Assembly (NCBI GenBank): GCA_964541255.1
Contig: CAZIPL010000062.1
Location: forward strand, 1-8,307
Length of the DNA stretch: 8,307 nt
Direction of reading: 5' to 3'
DNA from: CAYOSU01 sp964541255
Lineage (GTDB): Bacteria; Bacillota; Clostridia; Christensenellales; CAMQZB01
Shown here piece by piece: positions 1 through 5,835 of this stretch; position 1 is the stretch's first letter, and each line of letters starts with the position of its first letter. The translations under genes were made by a program, and so were the position numbers. The notes below the pieces were generated by a model that made no database searches, was not told where the DNA came from, and saw only the letters and a list, made by a program, of their open reading frames with translations.

Positions 1-460
1 TAATAACGTAGTTGATCGTAACCTCGGCAGCTGTGCCCGCAGTCGTAGGAACGGCGATGATAGGAACGCACTTGTTCTTCGTGGGAGCAACGCCCTCCAA
101 AGATACGACGTCTGCAAATTCGGGGTTCGTGATGATGATACCGATAGCCTTAGCGGTGTCCATAGAAGAACCGCCGCCGATAGCAACGATGCAGTCTGCG
201 CCCGATGCCTTGAATGCCGCAACGCCTGCCTGTACGTTTTCAACAGTCGGGTTAGCTTTGATTTCAGAGAAAATTTCATATGCGATACCTGCGTTGTCGA
301 GAACGTCGGTAACTTTCTTCGTTACGCCGAACTTGATGAGGTCAGGGTCGGAACATACGAAGCATTTCGCAAAACCTCTTCCCTTAACTTCGGTTGCGAT
401 CTCGTTGATCGCGCCCTTGCCGTGATAACTCGTTTCGTTCAAAACAAATCTGTTAGCCAT
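1..460 (-). CDS. fucO: Lactaldehyde reductase / 1,2-propanediol oxidoreductase, iron-containing ADH (partial, N-terminal)
   Basis: Cytoplasmic group III iron-dependent alcohol dehydrogenase that reduces lactaldehyde to 1,2-propanediol with NADH, as in anaerobic fucose or rhamnose fermentation. The window holds about 153 of the family's roughly 380 residues; the C-terminal domain with the metal-binding histidines lies beyond base 1. The opening MANR..LNET...G.GA follows E. coli FucO closely. Also visible are the nucleotide-binding GGGSSMD (95-101), SLEG (120-123), and PTTAGTAAEVTINYV from 138. Asp38 aligns with the Asp that makes E. coli FucO prefer NAD over NADP. The ATG at 460 has GGAGG (473-477) 12 nt upstream, a rather long spacing. 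The gene has its own promoter and a Rex-type operator. Its codons favour AAG, GAG, ATC and GGC far more than the neighbours do, as in a highly expressed gene. A related Fe-ADH acting on another aldehyde remains possible. Confidence 0.87.
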   Translation of the reverse strand, partial: MANRFVLNETSYHGKGAINEIATEVKGRGFAKCFVCSDPDLIKFGVTKKVTDVLDNAGIAYEIFSEIKANPTVENVQAGVAAFKASGADCIVAIGGGSSMDTAKAIGIIITNPEFADVVSLEGVAPTKNKCVPIIAVPTTAGTAAEVTINYVI

Positions 461-484
461 TTGATTATTATACCTCCGCATAAA

Positions 485-502
485 TTGTTAACATATTAAC
501 AA
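485..502 (-). promoter_or_regulatory. Rex-type redox operator
   Basis: The sequence TTGTTAA-CATA-TTAACAA is a perfect 7+4+7 inverted repeat. It matches the clostridial consensus for Rex, TTGTTAA-N4-TTAACAA. Rex is a repressor that leaves DNA when NADH is high relative to NAD. The site begins 4 bp downstream of the -10 box and covers the expected transcription start, so bound Rex would block initiation. This suits an NADH-consuming alcohol dehydrogenase. No rex gene is in the window. Confidence 0.82.
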
Positions 503-506
503 ATCA

Positions 507-535
507 ATTATAATCTCAAACAAACTCGATGTCAA
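507..535 (-). promoter_or_regulatory. Consensus sigma-A promoter of fucO
   Basis: On the minus strand, a perfect TTGACA (530-535) is separated by exactly 17 bp from a perfect TATAAT (507-512). Transcription should start near 500, inside the Rex-type operator, and give a leader of about 40 nt before the ATG at 460. A promoter this strong followed directly by an operator suggests a gene that is fully on unless repressed. Confidence 0.85.
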
Positions 536-542
536 TACTCAT

Positions 543-581
543 TGAAAAAAAATTGCAAAAAGACAAAAAGCGATACTTTTT
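543..581 (-). terminator. Weak A/T-rich terminator after the sulfatase gene
   Basis: On the minus strand, AAAAAG-TATCG-CTTTTT can form a 6-bp stem with one G-C pair. It is followed by U-rich sequence that ends in eight Us just upstream of the fucO -35 box. The stem is weak, so the call rests mainly on position between the sulfatase stop (646) and the next promoter. Confidence 0.35.
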
Positions 582-645
582 AACGACAAATTCGGACCAT
601 TATTGTCAAACCCCGCATAGAAACGAGCCTTTTGCGTATCGTAAT

Positions 646-2175
646 CTAAATTATCGTTTCGTTTGTGCGAGTATTTTTCATCCAATCGAAATCGGACGTT
701 TCGAGCCTTTTTATATAGTTAGGCGAAAAGACGAAAGTGTCAATCGGAACTTTCACTAATTTGCCGTTATCGGTAAATTTGAATTCGTCGCAGTCCCTCT
801 TTTGAAGCTCGTCAACGTTATATTTTCTCATTCTCGCGATAATGTCGCGATACTTATCGTTTCCGATTTCGTTAACGGTTTCGTTTCTGTCCGACAAAAG
901 GTCGAAAAACATCTCTTCACCCGCTTTATACTTCCAGATATATTTATACTTCCCGTCGGTAACCGTGAAATGATCTTCTAATTTATCAAACGTTTCGGTA
1001 TGCTCGGTCGAAACGAATTCTCTTTGAATATCCCCACCGAACAACAACGGCGAAAGATCCTTACCGTCCGTGTTTTTCGGAATATCGATACCGAGCACAG
1101 ACAAAATCGTCGGCATGACGTCGGTTAAACTAACAGCTTTATCGACGGTTTTAACACACCCTCCCAAAGACTTGGGAAGCTTTATTATCATCGGAATATG
1201 ACTTGACGCCTCGTATGCATAACTCTTTCTGAATAAATGATGATCCCCGAGCATATCGCCGTGATCGGAAGTGAAAACAATCAACATCTCGTCGAGAAGT
1301 TTTGCTTTGTTAAGCCACGCAAAGACCTTTCCGATCTGATAATCCGTCTGCGTAATCGAGCCGAAATATCCCGCTCTCATGCGTGAATATTCATCTTCGG
1401 TTCTCGTTCCGTGCCACGCCATTATTCCTTTTTCCCCGTTATCTGCATATTTTTCATCCCAATCGGCAAAAACAGGCTTAGGAAGTTTTTCTTCCTTTTT
1501 CATATACATATCGAAAAAATACGGCGACGGGTCATAAGGCGAATGCGGTCGCGAAAAGGACATGTTTATAAAAAACGGTTTCGTCGGATCGCGCCGTCTC
1601 AAATAGTCCAACGTTTCGTTTGCAGTCCAATTTGACGGATGATAACACTCCTCCGCGTCGAACGGTCTTGCCATCCAAGAGTTCCAATGAACCCCGTGAT
1701 CCGTAATATTGTTTCTCGATGGATTATTTTTCATAAACCATGCTTTATAGTCGGAGCAGAAATATTTATCTTCTTCTCTTCCCGATTCGTCTAATAGTAT
1801 ATGAGAAAATCCCATACTCGCCCGCTGCGGAAAGAAATGCATTTTCCCTATTCCCTCGGCGTGATAACCCGTTTTAACAAGCTCGCCCGCCAACGTGTTG
1901 GCAAAATTTACGCCCATGCAGCTACCGATTTTGTCAGGCCCTGCCGACACGCCTGTCGAAAGCACTCCCGTCGTCCACGGGTTTTGCCCCGTCATAAGCG
2001 ACGCTCTGGCAGGTATGCACGACGGCGCAGACGTATAAGCGCAACTGAAATTCGTTCCCATACCTCGAAGCCAATCTATCGACGGCGTTTCGACAAGTCC
2101 GTCGGACGAATATCCCAAACAATCGAATCTTAATTGATCCATCGTTATAAGCATAACGTTGTATTTTTTACTCAT
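646..2175 (-). CDS. Cysteine-type sulfatase, S1 family, choline-sulfatase/phosphonate hydrolase-like
   Basis: A 509-residue sulfatase that hydrolyses a sulfate ester to free sulfate. The signature C53-I-P-A-R57 marks the cysteine that becomes formylglycine. In anaerobes this needs the radical-SAM enzyme anSME, which is not in the window. Other active-site candidates are D13-Q14 (metal), K111 and H113 in GKMHF, H211 in RPHSPYD, D304-H305 in TSDHGDMLGDH, and K317. Gln rather than Asp at position 14 is typical of choline sulfatases and phosphonate monoester hydrolases rather than classical arylsulfatases. There is no signal peptide, so the enzyme should be cytoplasmic and act on an imported substrate. 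The ATG at 2175 has AGAGGA (2182-2187) 6 nt upstream. It follows the response regulator by 64 bp with no clear promoter between them, so it is probably the last gene of the two-component operon. The substrate cannot be deduced. Confidence 0.93.
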   Translation of the reverse strand: MSKKYNVMLITMDQLRFDCLGYSSDGLVETPSIDWLRGMGTNFSCAYTSAPSCIPARASLMTGQNPWTTGVLSTGVSAGPDKIGSCMGVNFANTLAGELVKTGYHAEGIGKMHFFPQRASMGFSHILLDESGREEDKYFCSDYKAWFMKNNPSRNNITDHGVHWNSWMARPFDAEECYHPSNWTANETLDYLRRRDPTKPFFINMSFSRPHSPYDPSPYFFDMYMKKEEKLPKPVFADWDEKYADNGEKGIMAWHGTRTEDEYSRMRAGYFGSITQTDYQIGKVFAWLNKAKLLDEMLIVFTSDHGDMLGDHHLFRKSYAYEASSHIPMIIKLPKSLGGCVKTVDKAVSLTDVMPTILSVLGIDIPKNTDGKDLSPLLFGGDIQREFVSTEHTETFDKLEDHFTVTDGKYKYIWKYKAGEEMFFDLLSDRNETVNEIGNDKYRDIIARMRKYNVDELQKRDCDEFKFTDNGKLVKVPIDTFVFSPNYIKRLETSDFDWMKNTRTNETII

Positions 2176-2202
2176 ATATCATCCTCTTTTTATTTCAATA
2201 AC

Positions 2203-2218
2203 AGCTTTTCCCAAAGCT
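2203..2218 (-). other. Intercistronic hairpin with GGGA tetraloop
   Basis: In the minus-strand RNA, AGCUUU-GGGA-AAAGCU gives a perfect 6-bp stem closed by a GNRA-type tetraloop. It lies in the 64-bp gap between the response regulator and the sulfatase, 16 bp before the sulfatase Shine-Dalgarno. No U-tract follows, so it is not a normal terminator. It may stabilise or process the mRNA, or affect sulfatase translation. Confidence 0.5.
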
Positions 2219-2239
2219 TTTCAACACTTTTCAAATATC

Positions 2240-2917
2240 TCAAACGAAAAGTTCTTCGATTCTGAATTCTTTTATAAGTTCGACAACTTCTTTCGACCTT
2301 TTTCTACCGAATTTTTTAAGTATCGCGCCGATTTGTTTCTTTATCGTAACGTCTTCGACAAAACGGATCTTTGCTATTTCGGCAACTTTTTTGCCCTTTA
2401 AAAGCATGCCTATTATTTCTCTTTCCGCGGGGCTTAAGCTCATAACGGTTCGAATTATGTCGATGTTTTGACTTTGCCTCATTTTCATACGGAAAAATTC
2501 CGTATTCATTACCTTTTGAATTTTGCCGTCAATCTCAACCTTATCTTTATATGCCGCTCTTATATGCTTAATGGCTTCTTTACAATCTACCGATTTAATC
2601 ACGTAGTCTACCGCCCCTGTACTCATCGCCTCGATAACGGTACGTTCGTCTTCATGGACTGTCAGAAAGATGATTTTTACCGACGGATTCTTTTCGATTA
2701 TCCTTTCTGCGGCTCTTATTCCCGCGTCTTTCGTTTCCATATCTATATCTAAAAGCGCGACGTCGGGTACGTTTATATCGCAAAACGCAACCGCTTCTTT
2801 ACCGCTTTCACACGAATATATGACTTCGATATCGCCGCTTTTTTCAAGCATTTCGCAAAGATTGTCTTTAAGCACGGAAACGTCCTCGGCAACCAATACT
2901 TTGATTTTATCACCCAT
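2240..2917 (-). CDS. NarL/FixJ-family response regulator (receiver + LuxR HTH)
   Basis: A 225-residue DNA-binding response regulator, presumably phosphorylated by the kinase encoded just upstream. The receiver domain spans about 5-122, with acidic residues E11-D12, the phospho-acceptor D57 in LLDIDM, T86 and K108. A LuxR-type helix-turn-helix occupies about 159-215 (LSPAEREIIGMLLKG, then the recognition-helix region up to LKKFG). The ATG at 2917 overlaps the kinase stop by 8 bp. Its ribosome binding site AGGAGGG lies inside the kinase codons, which suggests translational coupling. Likely targets are the importer operon, its own operon and the sulfatase (inference); no experimentally known site can be recognised. 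Confidence 0.94.
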   Translation of the reverse strand: MGDKIKVLVAEDVSVLKDNLCEMLEKSGDIEVIYSCESGKEAVAFCDINVPDVALLDIDMETKDAGIRAAERIIEKNPSVKIIFLTVHEDERTVIEAMSTGAVDYVIKSVDCKEAIKHIRAAYKDKVEIDGKIQKVMNTEFFRMKMRQSQNIDIIRTVMSLSPAEREIIGMLLKGKKVAEIAKIRFVEDVTIKKQIGAILKKFGRKRSKEVVELIKEFRIEELFV

Positions 2918-4430
2918 GCTTAACCCTCCTTTTTATATTGCTTTTCGCATCGTTGTATTTTGGCAAAAGTACGTAAAAAATCGTGCCGTTTTCATCAGAT
3001 TCGAATCTTAAATCTCCCATATGCCTTTTGATTATTTGATTAGCATAACAAAGTCCCAATCCCCAATTGGTATTAGTGTTTTTACTTGTCGTAAACGGGA
3101 GAAAAATTTCTTTCTTCAAAGCCTTAGGAATCCCGCTGCCGTTATCGGCAACCGTTATATGCGTTTTCTGTCGCATATTGTATAGCGAGAACTCGACAAT
3201 AGGCTTATCTTTTTCTTTAACCGCCTCTATTGCATTTATTATCATATTATATATCGCCTCGGAAAGAAGCTCTTTGTCAGCCATTAAATACAGCTTATCG
3301 ACTTTATATCTCACAGGGAATTCGGGATATTTCTTTCCGACTTTTTTCTTCAATAAAGAAACAAGCTCTTCGCTCGTTATAGGCTTTAACGTCGTTTTCA
3401 CCTGCAAAAAGGTTTGATTCATCGCATTTAGCCTTTCGAGCATATATCTATTCGTATCGAGAAGCTTCTCGTTTATCGATATAATCGACGATTTATCGAA
3501 GTCTACGCTCAATATTTCTTTTCGCATGTTTTCGCACAAAACTTCTGCAGTCAAAAGCTGATTCTTCAATCCGTGAATAAGCGCACTCGAAGCAATATTC
3601 GCGTCCGACATCTTATCGTTGATTCGCATTTCCGTTTTGTTCCTGTCGTACTCGTATTTATAATACTTAAACGACTGATACATCACAATGAACGTGCTTA
3701 TTACGCAAACACCGAGAACGAGATACCAAAGCCACATATAGTTCTTCGTGTTCAGAAGAAGCATGCTCGTAGGGACTCTAACTTTATTATAATCTTGATA
3801 AATCGATACAGGATTAAACGTCGAAAAGAACGCATATTGCAACGAGAGCAAAAAAGTCGATATCGTAAAAGAAAGATGTCTTTTTTTATAAAAATAATAC
3901 CTTATCTCGATTAGCTCCCAAATCAAAAGGCTTAACGCAACAACGACATATGCATATATCACCACGTCTATAATTCGAGTTACAAGACGTTGCAAAGCAT
4001 AATTATATATGAAAAGCTTAAAGAATACTTTCGGTAACGTCAGAATAAAAGCACCGATTAAAGGTATCACGCAAACGAAATATAGCCATTTGAATTTACC
4101 GAACAGTTTTTTCGAATACATGTTATGCCATATCGCGGTAATGAAAATAATACCCGCAAAAGATATTCTTCCTATGTTAACCAAAAGAGCGATATCGTTC
4201 ACCTTAATCGGCAAATAAGTTATTTTCTCCGTAAAAAACTGCAACCCGAAAAGAATGTTCTTTTGACTTGCGGTAAATCCGCCCGTTTTGACATAATACA
4301 TCATCAAACCGAACATCATGAACGATAAAGATAAATACGCCAAAAAGGATGCTATCGAATGTTTTTTATTCCATAAAACAAGCGATATCACACCGGTAGC
4401 TAGCTGCATCACAATTATAATTAGCAACAT
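2910..4430 (-). CDS. Multi-pass membrane sensor histidine kinase
   Basis: A sensor kinase of 506 residues from ATG 4430; residue numbers here use the in-frame GTG at 4439 as 1. About seven hydrophobic segments fill the first half (roughly 1-23, 28-50, 87-104, 117-138, 155-177, 190-208, 236-256), with no large extracellular domain. It may therefore sense a membrane-embedded or small ligand. A helical linker leads to H289 in SALIHGLKNQL, the likely phosphorylated histidine. The ATPase domain has an N-box around N402 (MIINAIEA), G1 DNGSGIP (432-438), FLPFTTSK, and G2 GLGL (460-463). ATG 4430 is preferred because GGGTGG (4440-4445) sits 9 nt upstream, whereas GTG 4439 has no spaced Shine-Dalgarno. 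The HATPase resembles the HisKA/HPK1-4 type rather than the HisKA_3 type usual for NarL-type partners. The signal is unknown. Confidence 0.93.
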   Translation of the reverse strand: MLLIIIVMQLATGVISLVLWNKKHSIASFLAYLSLSFMMFGLMMYYVKTGGFTASQKNILFGLQFFTEKITYLPIKVNDIALLVNIGRISFAGIIFITAIWHNMYSKKLFGKFKWLYFVCVIPLIGAFILTLPKVFFKLFIYNYALQRLVTRIIDVVIYAYVVVALSLLIWELIEIRYYFYKKRHLSFTISTFLLSLQYAFFSTFNPVSIYQDYNKVRVPTSMLLLNTKNYMWLWYLVLGVCVISTFIVMYQSFKYYKYEYDRNKTEMRINDKMSDANIASSALIHGLKNQLLTAEVLCENMRKEILSVDFDKSSIISINEKLLDTNRYMLERLNAMNQTFLQVKTTLKPITSEELVSLLKKKVGKKYPEFPVRYKVDKLYLMADKELLSEAIYNMIINAIEAVKEKDKPIVEFSLYNMRQKTHITVADNGSGIPKALKKEIFLPFTTSKNTNTNWGLGLCYANQIIKRHMGDLRFESDENGTIFYVLLPKYNDAKSNIKRRVKHG

Positions 4431-4514
4431 TTCTATCACCCACCCTATTCGGCATTCAAAAAATATATACCCTTATCTGTTTATCCAAGCTTTTTACAAA
4501 AAATTACAAACTTG

Positions 4515-4548
4515 CTTGAAATGGTTTGGAGTTACAAGATATTTCAAG
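4515..4548 (-). other. Leader inverted repeat upstream of the kinase gene
   Basis: CTTGAAAT (4515-4522) and ATTTCAAG (4541-4548) are perfect 8-nt inverted arms separated by 18 nt, inside the predicted untranslated leader of the kinase mRNA. They could form an RNA hairpin or a DNA dyad. No known riboswitch class was recognised. Confidence 0.45.
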
Positions 4549-4556
4549 AAAATAAG

Positions 4557-4572
4557 CGAAACGTCTGTTTCG
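4557..4572 (-). other. Leader hairpin near the 5' end of the kinase mRNA
   Basis: In the minus-strand RNA, CGAAAC-AGAC-GUUUCG gives a perfect 6-bp stem. It starts roughly 15 nt from the predicted transcription start and is followed by the U-rich CUUAUUUUCUU. It could be a 5' stabiliser or a weak attenuator; the short stem makes strong termination unlikely. Confidence 0.45.
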
Positions 4573-4594
4573 TAGCAAAGCATTTACTTCATTA

Positions 4595-4623
4595 AGTATA
4601 ACACACCGAAATAACTCGGTCAA
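4595..4623 (-). promoter_or_regulatory. Promoter of the kinase-regulator-sulfatase operon
   Basis: On the minus strand, TTGACC (4618-4623) is separated by exactly 17 bp from TATACT (4595-4600), each one base off consensus. Start of transcription is expected near 4588, leaving a leader of about 158 nt before the ATG at 4430. A short dyad, ACCGA-N6-TCGGT, spans the end of the -35 box and the spacer and could bind a regulator. Confidence 0.75.
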
Positions 4624-4640
4624 TAGCGAACGTATTTTGC

Positions 4641-4659
4641 AAAGCTTCTGTCAAGCTTT
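4641..4659. promoter_or_regulatory. Inverted repeat upstream of the kinase promoter
   Basis: AAAGCTT-CTGTC-AAGCTTT has perfect 7-bp arms, about 18 bp upstream of the -35 box. An activator or autoregulatory site for the response regulator would sit here, but that is inference. A run of eight Ts precedes rather than follows the stem on the transcribed strand, so it is not a terminator for the importer operon. Confidence 0.4.
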
Positions 4660-4701
4660 ACAAAAAAAACGTTTATCCGCCACAAAACGCATTGTCATTT
4701 A

Positions 4702-4736
4702 GGACAAAGGCGCATATCGAAAGATACGCGCCGTCC
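4702..4736 (-). terminator. Bulged hairpin after the importer operon, no U-tract
   Basis: The minus-strand RNA can form a 10-bp stem (4709-4718 with 4723-4732, one G-U pair) with loop UUUC. It is extended by GGAC/GUCC across a 3-nt bulge. It begins 15 nt after the stop of the substrate-binding protein gene. The G-U pair would be a mismatch in plus-strand RNA, so the fold favours minus-strand transcripts. The missing U-tract makes classical intrinsic termination uncertain; it may instead protect the mRNA 3' end. Confidence 0.5.
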
Positions 4737-4750
4737 AACATTTCTAAAAA

Positions 4751-5764
4751 TTATTTTGCGTTTTTGCAAGCATTCTGCATAAGGTCGAAATGAATATATT
4801 CTTCGAGATCGACAGCCTTATCGATCTTACCCGTGTTCAAAAAGGCTTTCTGCTGAATTTCGTACCACGTTCTCATAGAGCCGTCGTTTAAGTATTTTTC
4901 GAATTCTTCCGAACCGTAAAACGCAAAGGTCTCATATTGCTGCATAATCGTATCTTTATCCGTTTCGACTATTTCGGAAACCCAACCGGCAACCTCTTCT
5001 TTGTGCTCTTTCCAATAATCGTATGACTTAATAATCGCATTTACGAATCCTTGTACTACTTCGGGATTTGCATCCATATACTCTTGAGTCGTAAGCCAAG
5101 ACGCGATCGAAGCACTTTCGTCTGCAAAATCGGATGTTCTCGCAAGTTCCAAAAGATTATCGCCTAAGCTTGCTTTTATGGATTGATAATAATTTCCCCA
5201 TACGCAAACCGCGTCAACCTTGCCCGATACCATAGCGGTAACGCATCCGCCCATATCCATATTGATTACGTTGACTTCGTTAGCACCTTCTCCGACTGTT
5301 AATCCGGCTCTGTTAACCGCAAGATTAACAACCGTTTCGCCGCTCGTTCCGAGCTGCGTAGCCAAAGTCTTTCCTTTGAGATCGGAAATACTCTTGATTC
5401 CCGAATCCTTGCGGACCATAATAACTTCAGCGTCGCCGATGTTCTGGAAGCAAATTACTTCTACGTCGCCGTTGATGGCAAGAGGCGTTGCGCCGTTACC
5501 GATATATCCGAACTGCAACTCGCCGGACACCATAGCGGCAACTTCGGTAGGGCCGCTCGTAAATGGAACAAGCTCTACCTCTATGCCCTCGTTTTTGAAA
5601 ATATCCGTATGTGTTGCAATTGCGCAAACTCCCGCGCCCGAAAGTCCCATATGGTGCGCAACTTTGACTTTTACAAGGTCGGTAGGATCGTCGTTATTAT
5701 TACATCCGACGAAACAAACGAGTACCAACACGAGCGCTAATGCCAAACTTATAAATTTCTTCAT
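4751..5764 (-). CDS. Substrate-binding lipoprotein of an SsuA/TauA/NMT1-type ABC importer
   Basis: A 337-residue solute-binding protein anchored outside the membrane by lipid. Residues 1-20 form a lipoprotein signal peptide (MKK, then a hydrophobic stretch) ending in the lipobox FVG-C21. The mature part shows the NMT1/SsuA/TauA pattern: VKVAHHMGLSGAGVCAIA near the ligand pocket, FKNEGIEVELVPF, GELQFGYIGNGATPLAING, and SISDLKGKTLATQLGTSGE, the usual domain 2 entry. The family binds alkanesulfonates, taurine, nitrate-like anions or vitamin precursors, so the ligand is open. The sulfatase gene nearby favours an organosulfur compound (inference). The ATG at 5764 has an excellent AGGAGG (5771-5776) 6 nt upstream. 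It is the third gene of the importer operon, 71 bp after the ATPase, with a hairpin in the gap. Confidence 0.92.
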   Translation of the reverse strand: MKKFISLALALVLVLVCFVGCNNNDDPTDLVKVKVAHHMGLSGAGVCAIATHTDIFKNEGIEVELVPFTSGPTEVAAMVSGELQFGYIGNGATPLAINGDVEVICFQNIGDAEVIMVRKDSGIKSISDLKGKTLATQLGTSGETVVNLAVNRAGLTVGEGANEVNVINMDMGGCVTAMVSGKVDAVCVWGNYYQSIKASLGDNLLELARTSDFADESASIASWLTTQEYMDANPEVVQGFVNAIIKSYDYWKEHKEEVAGWVSEIVETDKDTIMQQYETFAFYGSEEFEKYLNDGSMRTWYEIQQKAFLNTGKIDKAVDLEEYIHFDLMQNACKNAK

Positions 5765-5803
5765 TTTTCTCCTCCTAAATTATATAAGAAATTCATTATT
5801 CCA

Positions 5804-5819
5804 TCGAGGTCTCCCTCGA
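5804..5819 (-). other. Intercistronic hairpin with GAGA tetraloop
   Basis: In the minus-strand RNA, UCGAGG-GAGA-CCUCGA forms a perfect 6-bp stem with a stable GNRA tetraloop, in the 71-bp gap between the ATPase and the binding-protein gene. No U-tract follows. Binding proteins are needed in excess over their membrane partners, so a processing or stabilising element here would make sense (inference). Confidence 0.55.
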
Positions 5820-5835
5820 AGCATTCTTTTGTCAA

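Noticed and set aside
12..425. Plus-strand open frame of 137 codons
   Set aside because: It is antisense to the fucO frame, which has clear family motifs, a ribosome binding site and a promoter. Its own composition (Ala/Ser/Thr/Pro-rich) fits a shadow frame.
1801..2133. Plus-strand Arg-rich open frame of 110 codons
   Set aside because: It is antisense to the N-terminal sulfatase region carrying the formylglycine motif. The Arg richness comes from reading TCG/GCG-rich codons backwards.
646..2175. Naming the sulfatase betC (choline sulfatase)
   Set aside because: The DQ metal motif and overall layout resemble BetC, but there are no choline-related neighbours and substrate specificity cannot be read from these motifs.
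4431..4439. GTG start three codons upstream for the kinase
   Set aside because: The purine-rich GGGTGG touches the GTG, too close for ribosome binding, but is well spaced for ATG 4430. The choice remains uncertain.
4430..4588. Known riboswitch or T-box in the kinase leader
   Set aside because: No conserved core of a class I know (SAM, TPP, cobalamin, T-box) is visible, and the stems are short.
4641..4661. TTGACA-like hexamer within the AAGCTTT dyad as a second kinase promoter
   Set aside because: No acceptable -10 hexamer lies 16-18 bp downstream of it; the TTGACC/TATACT pair just below is much better.
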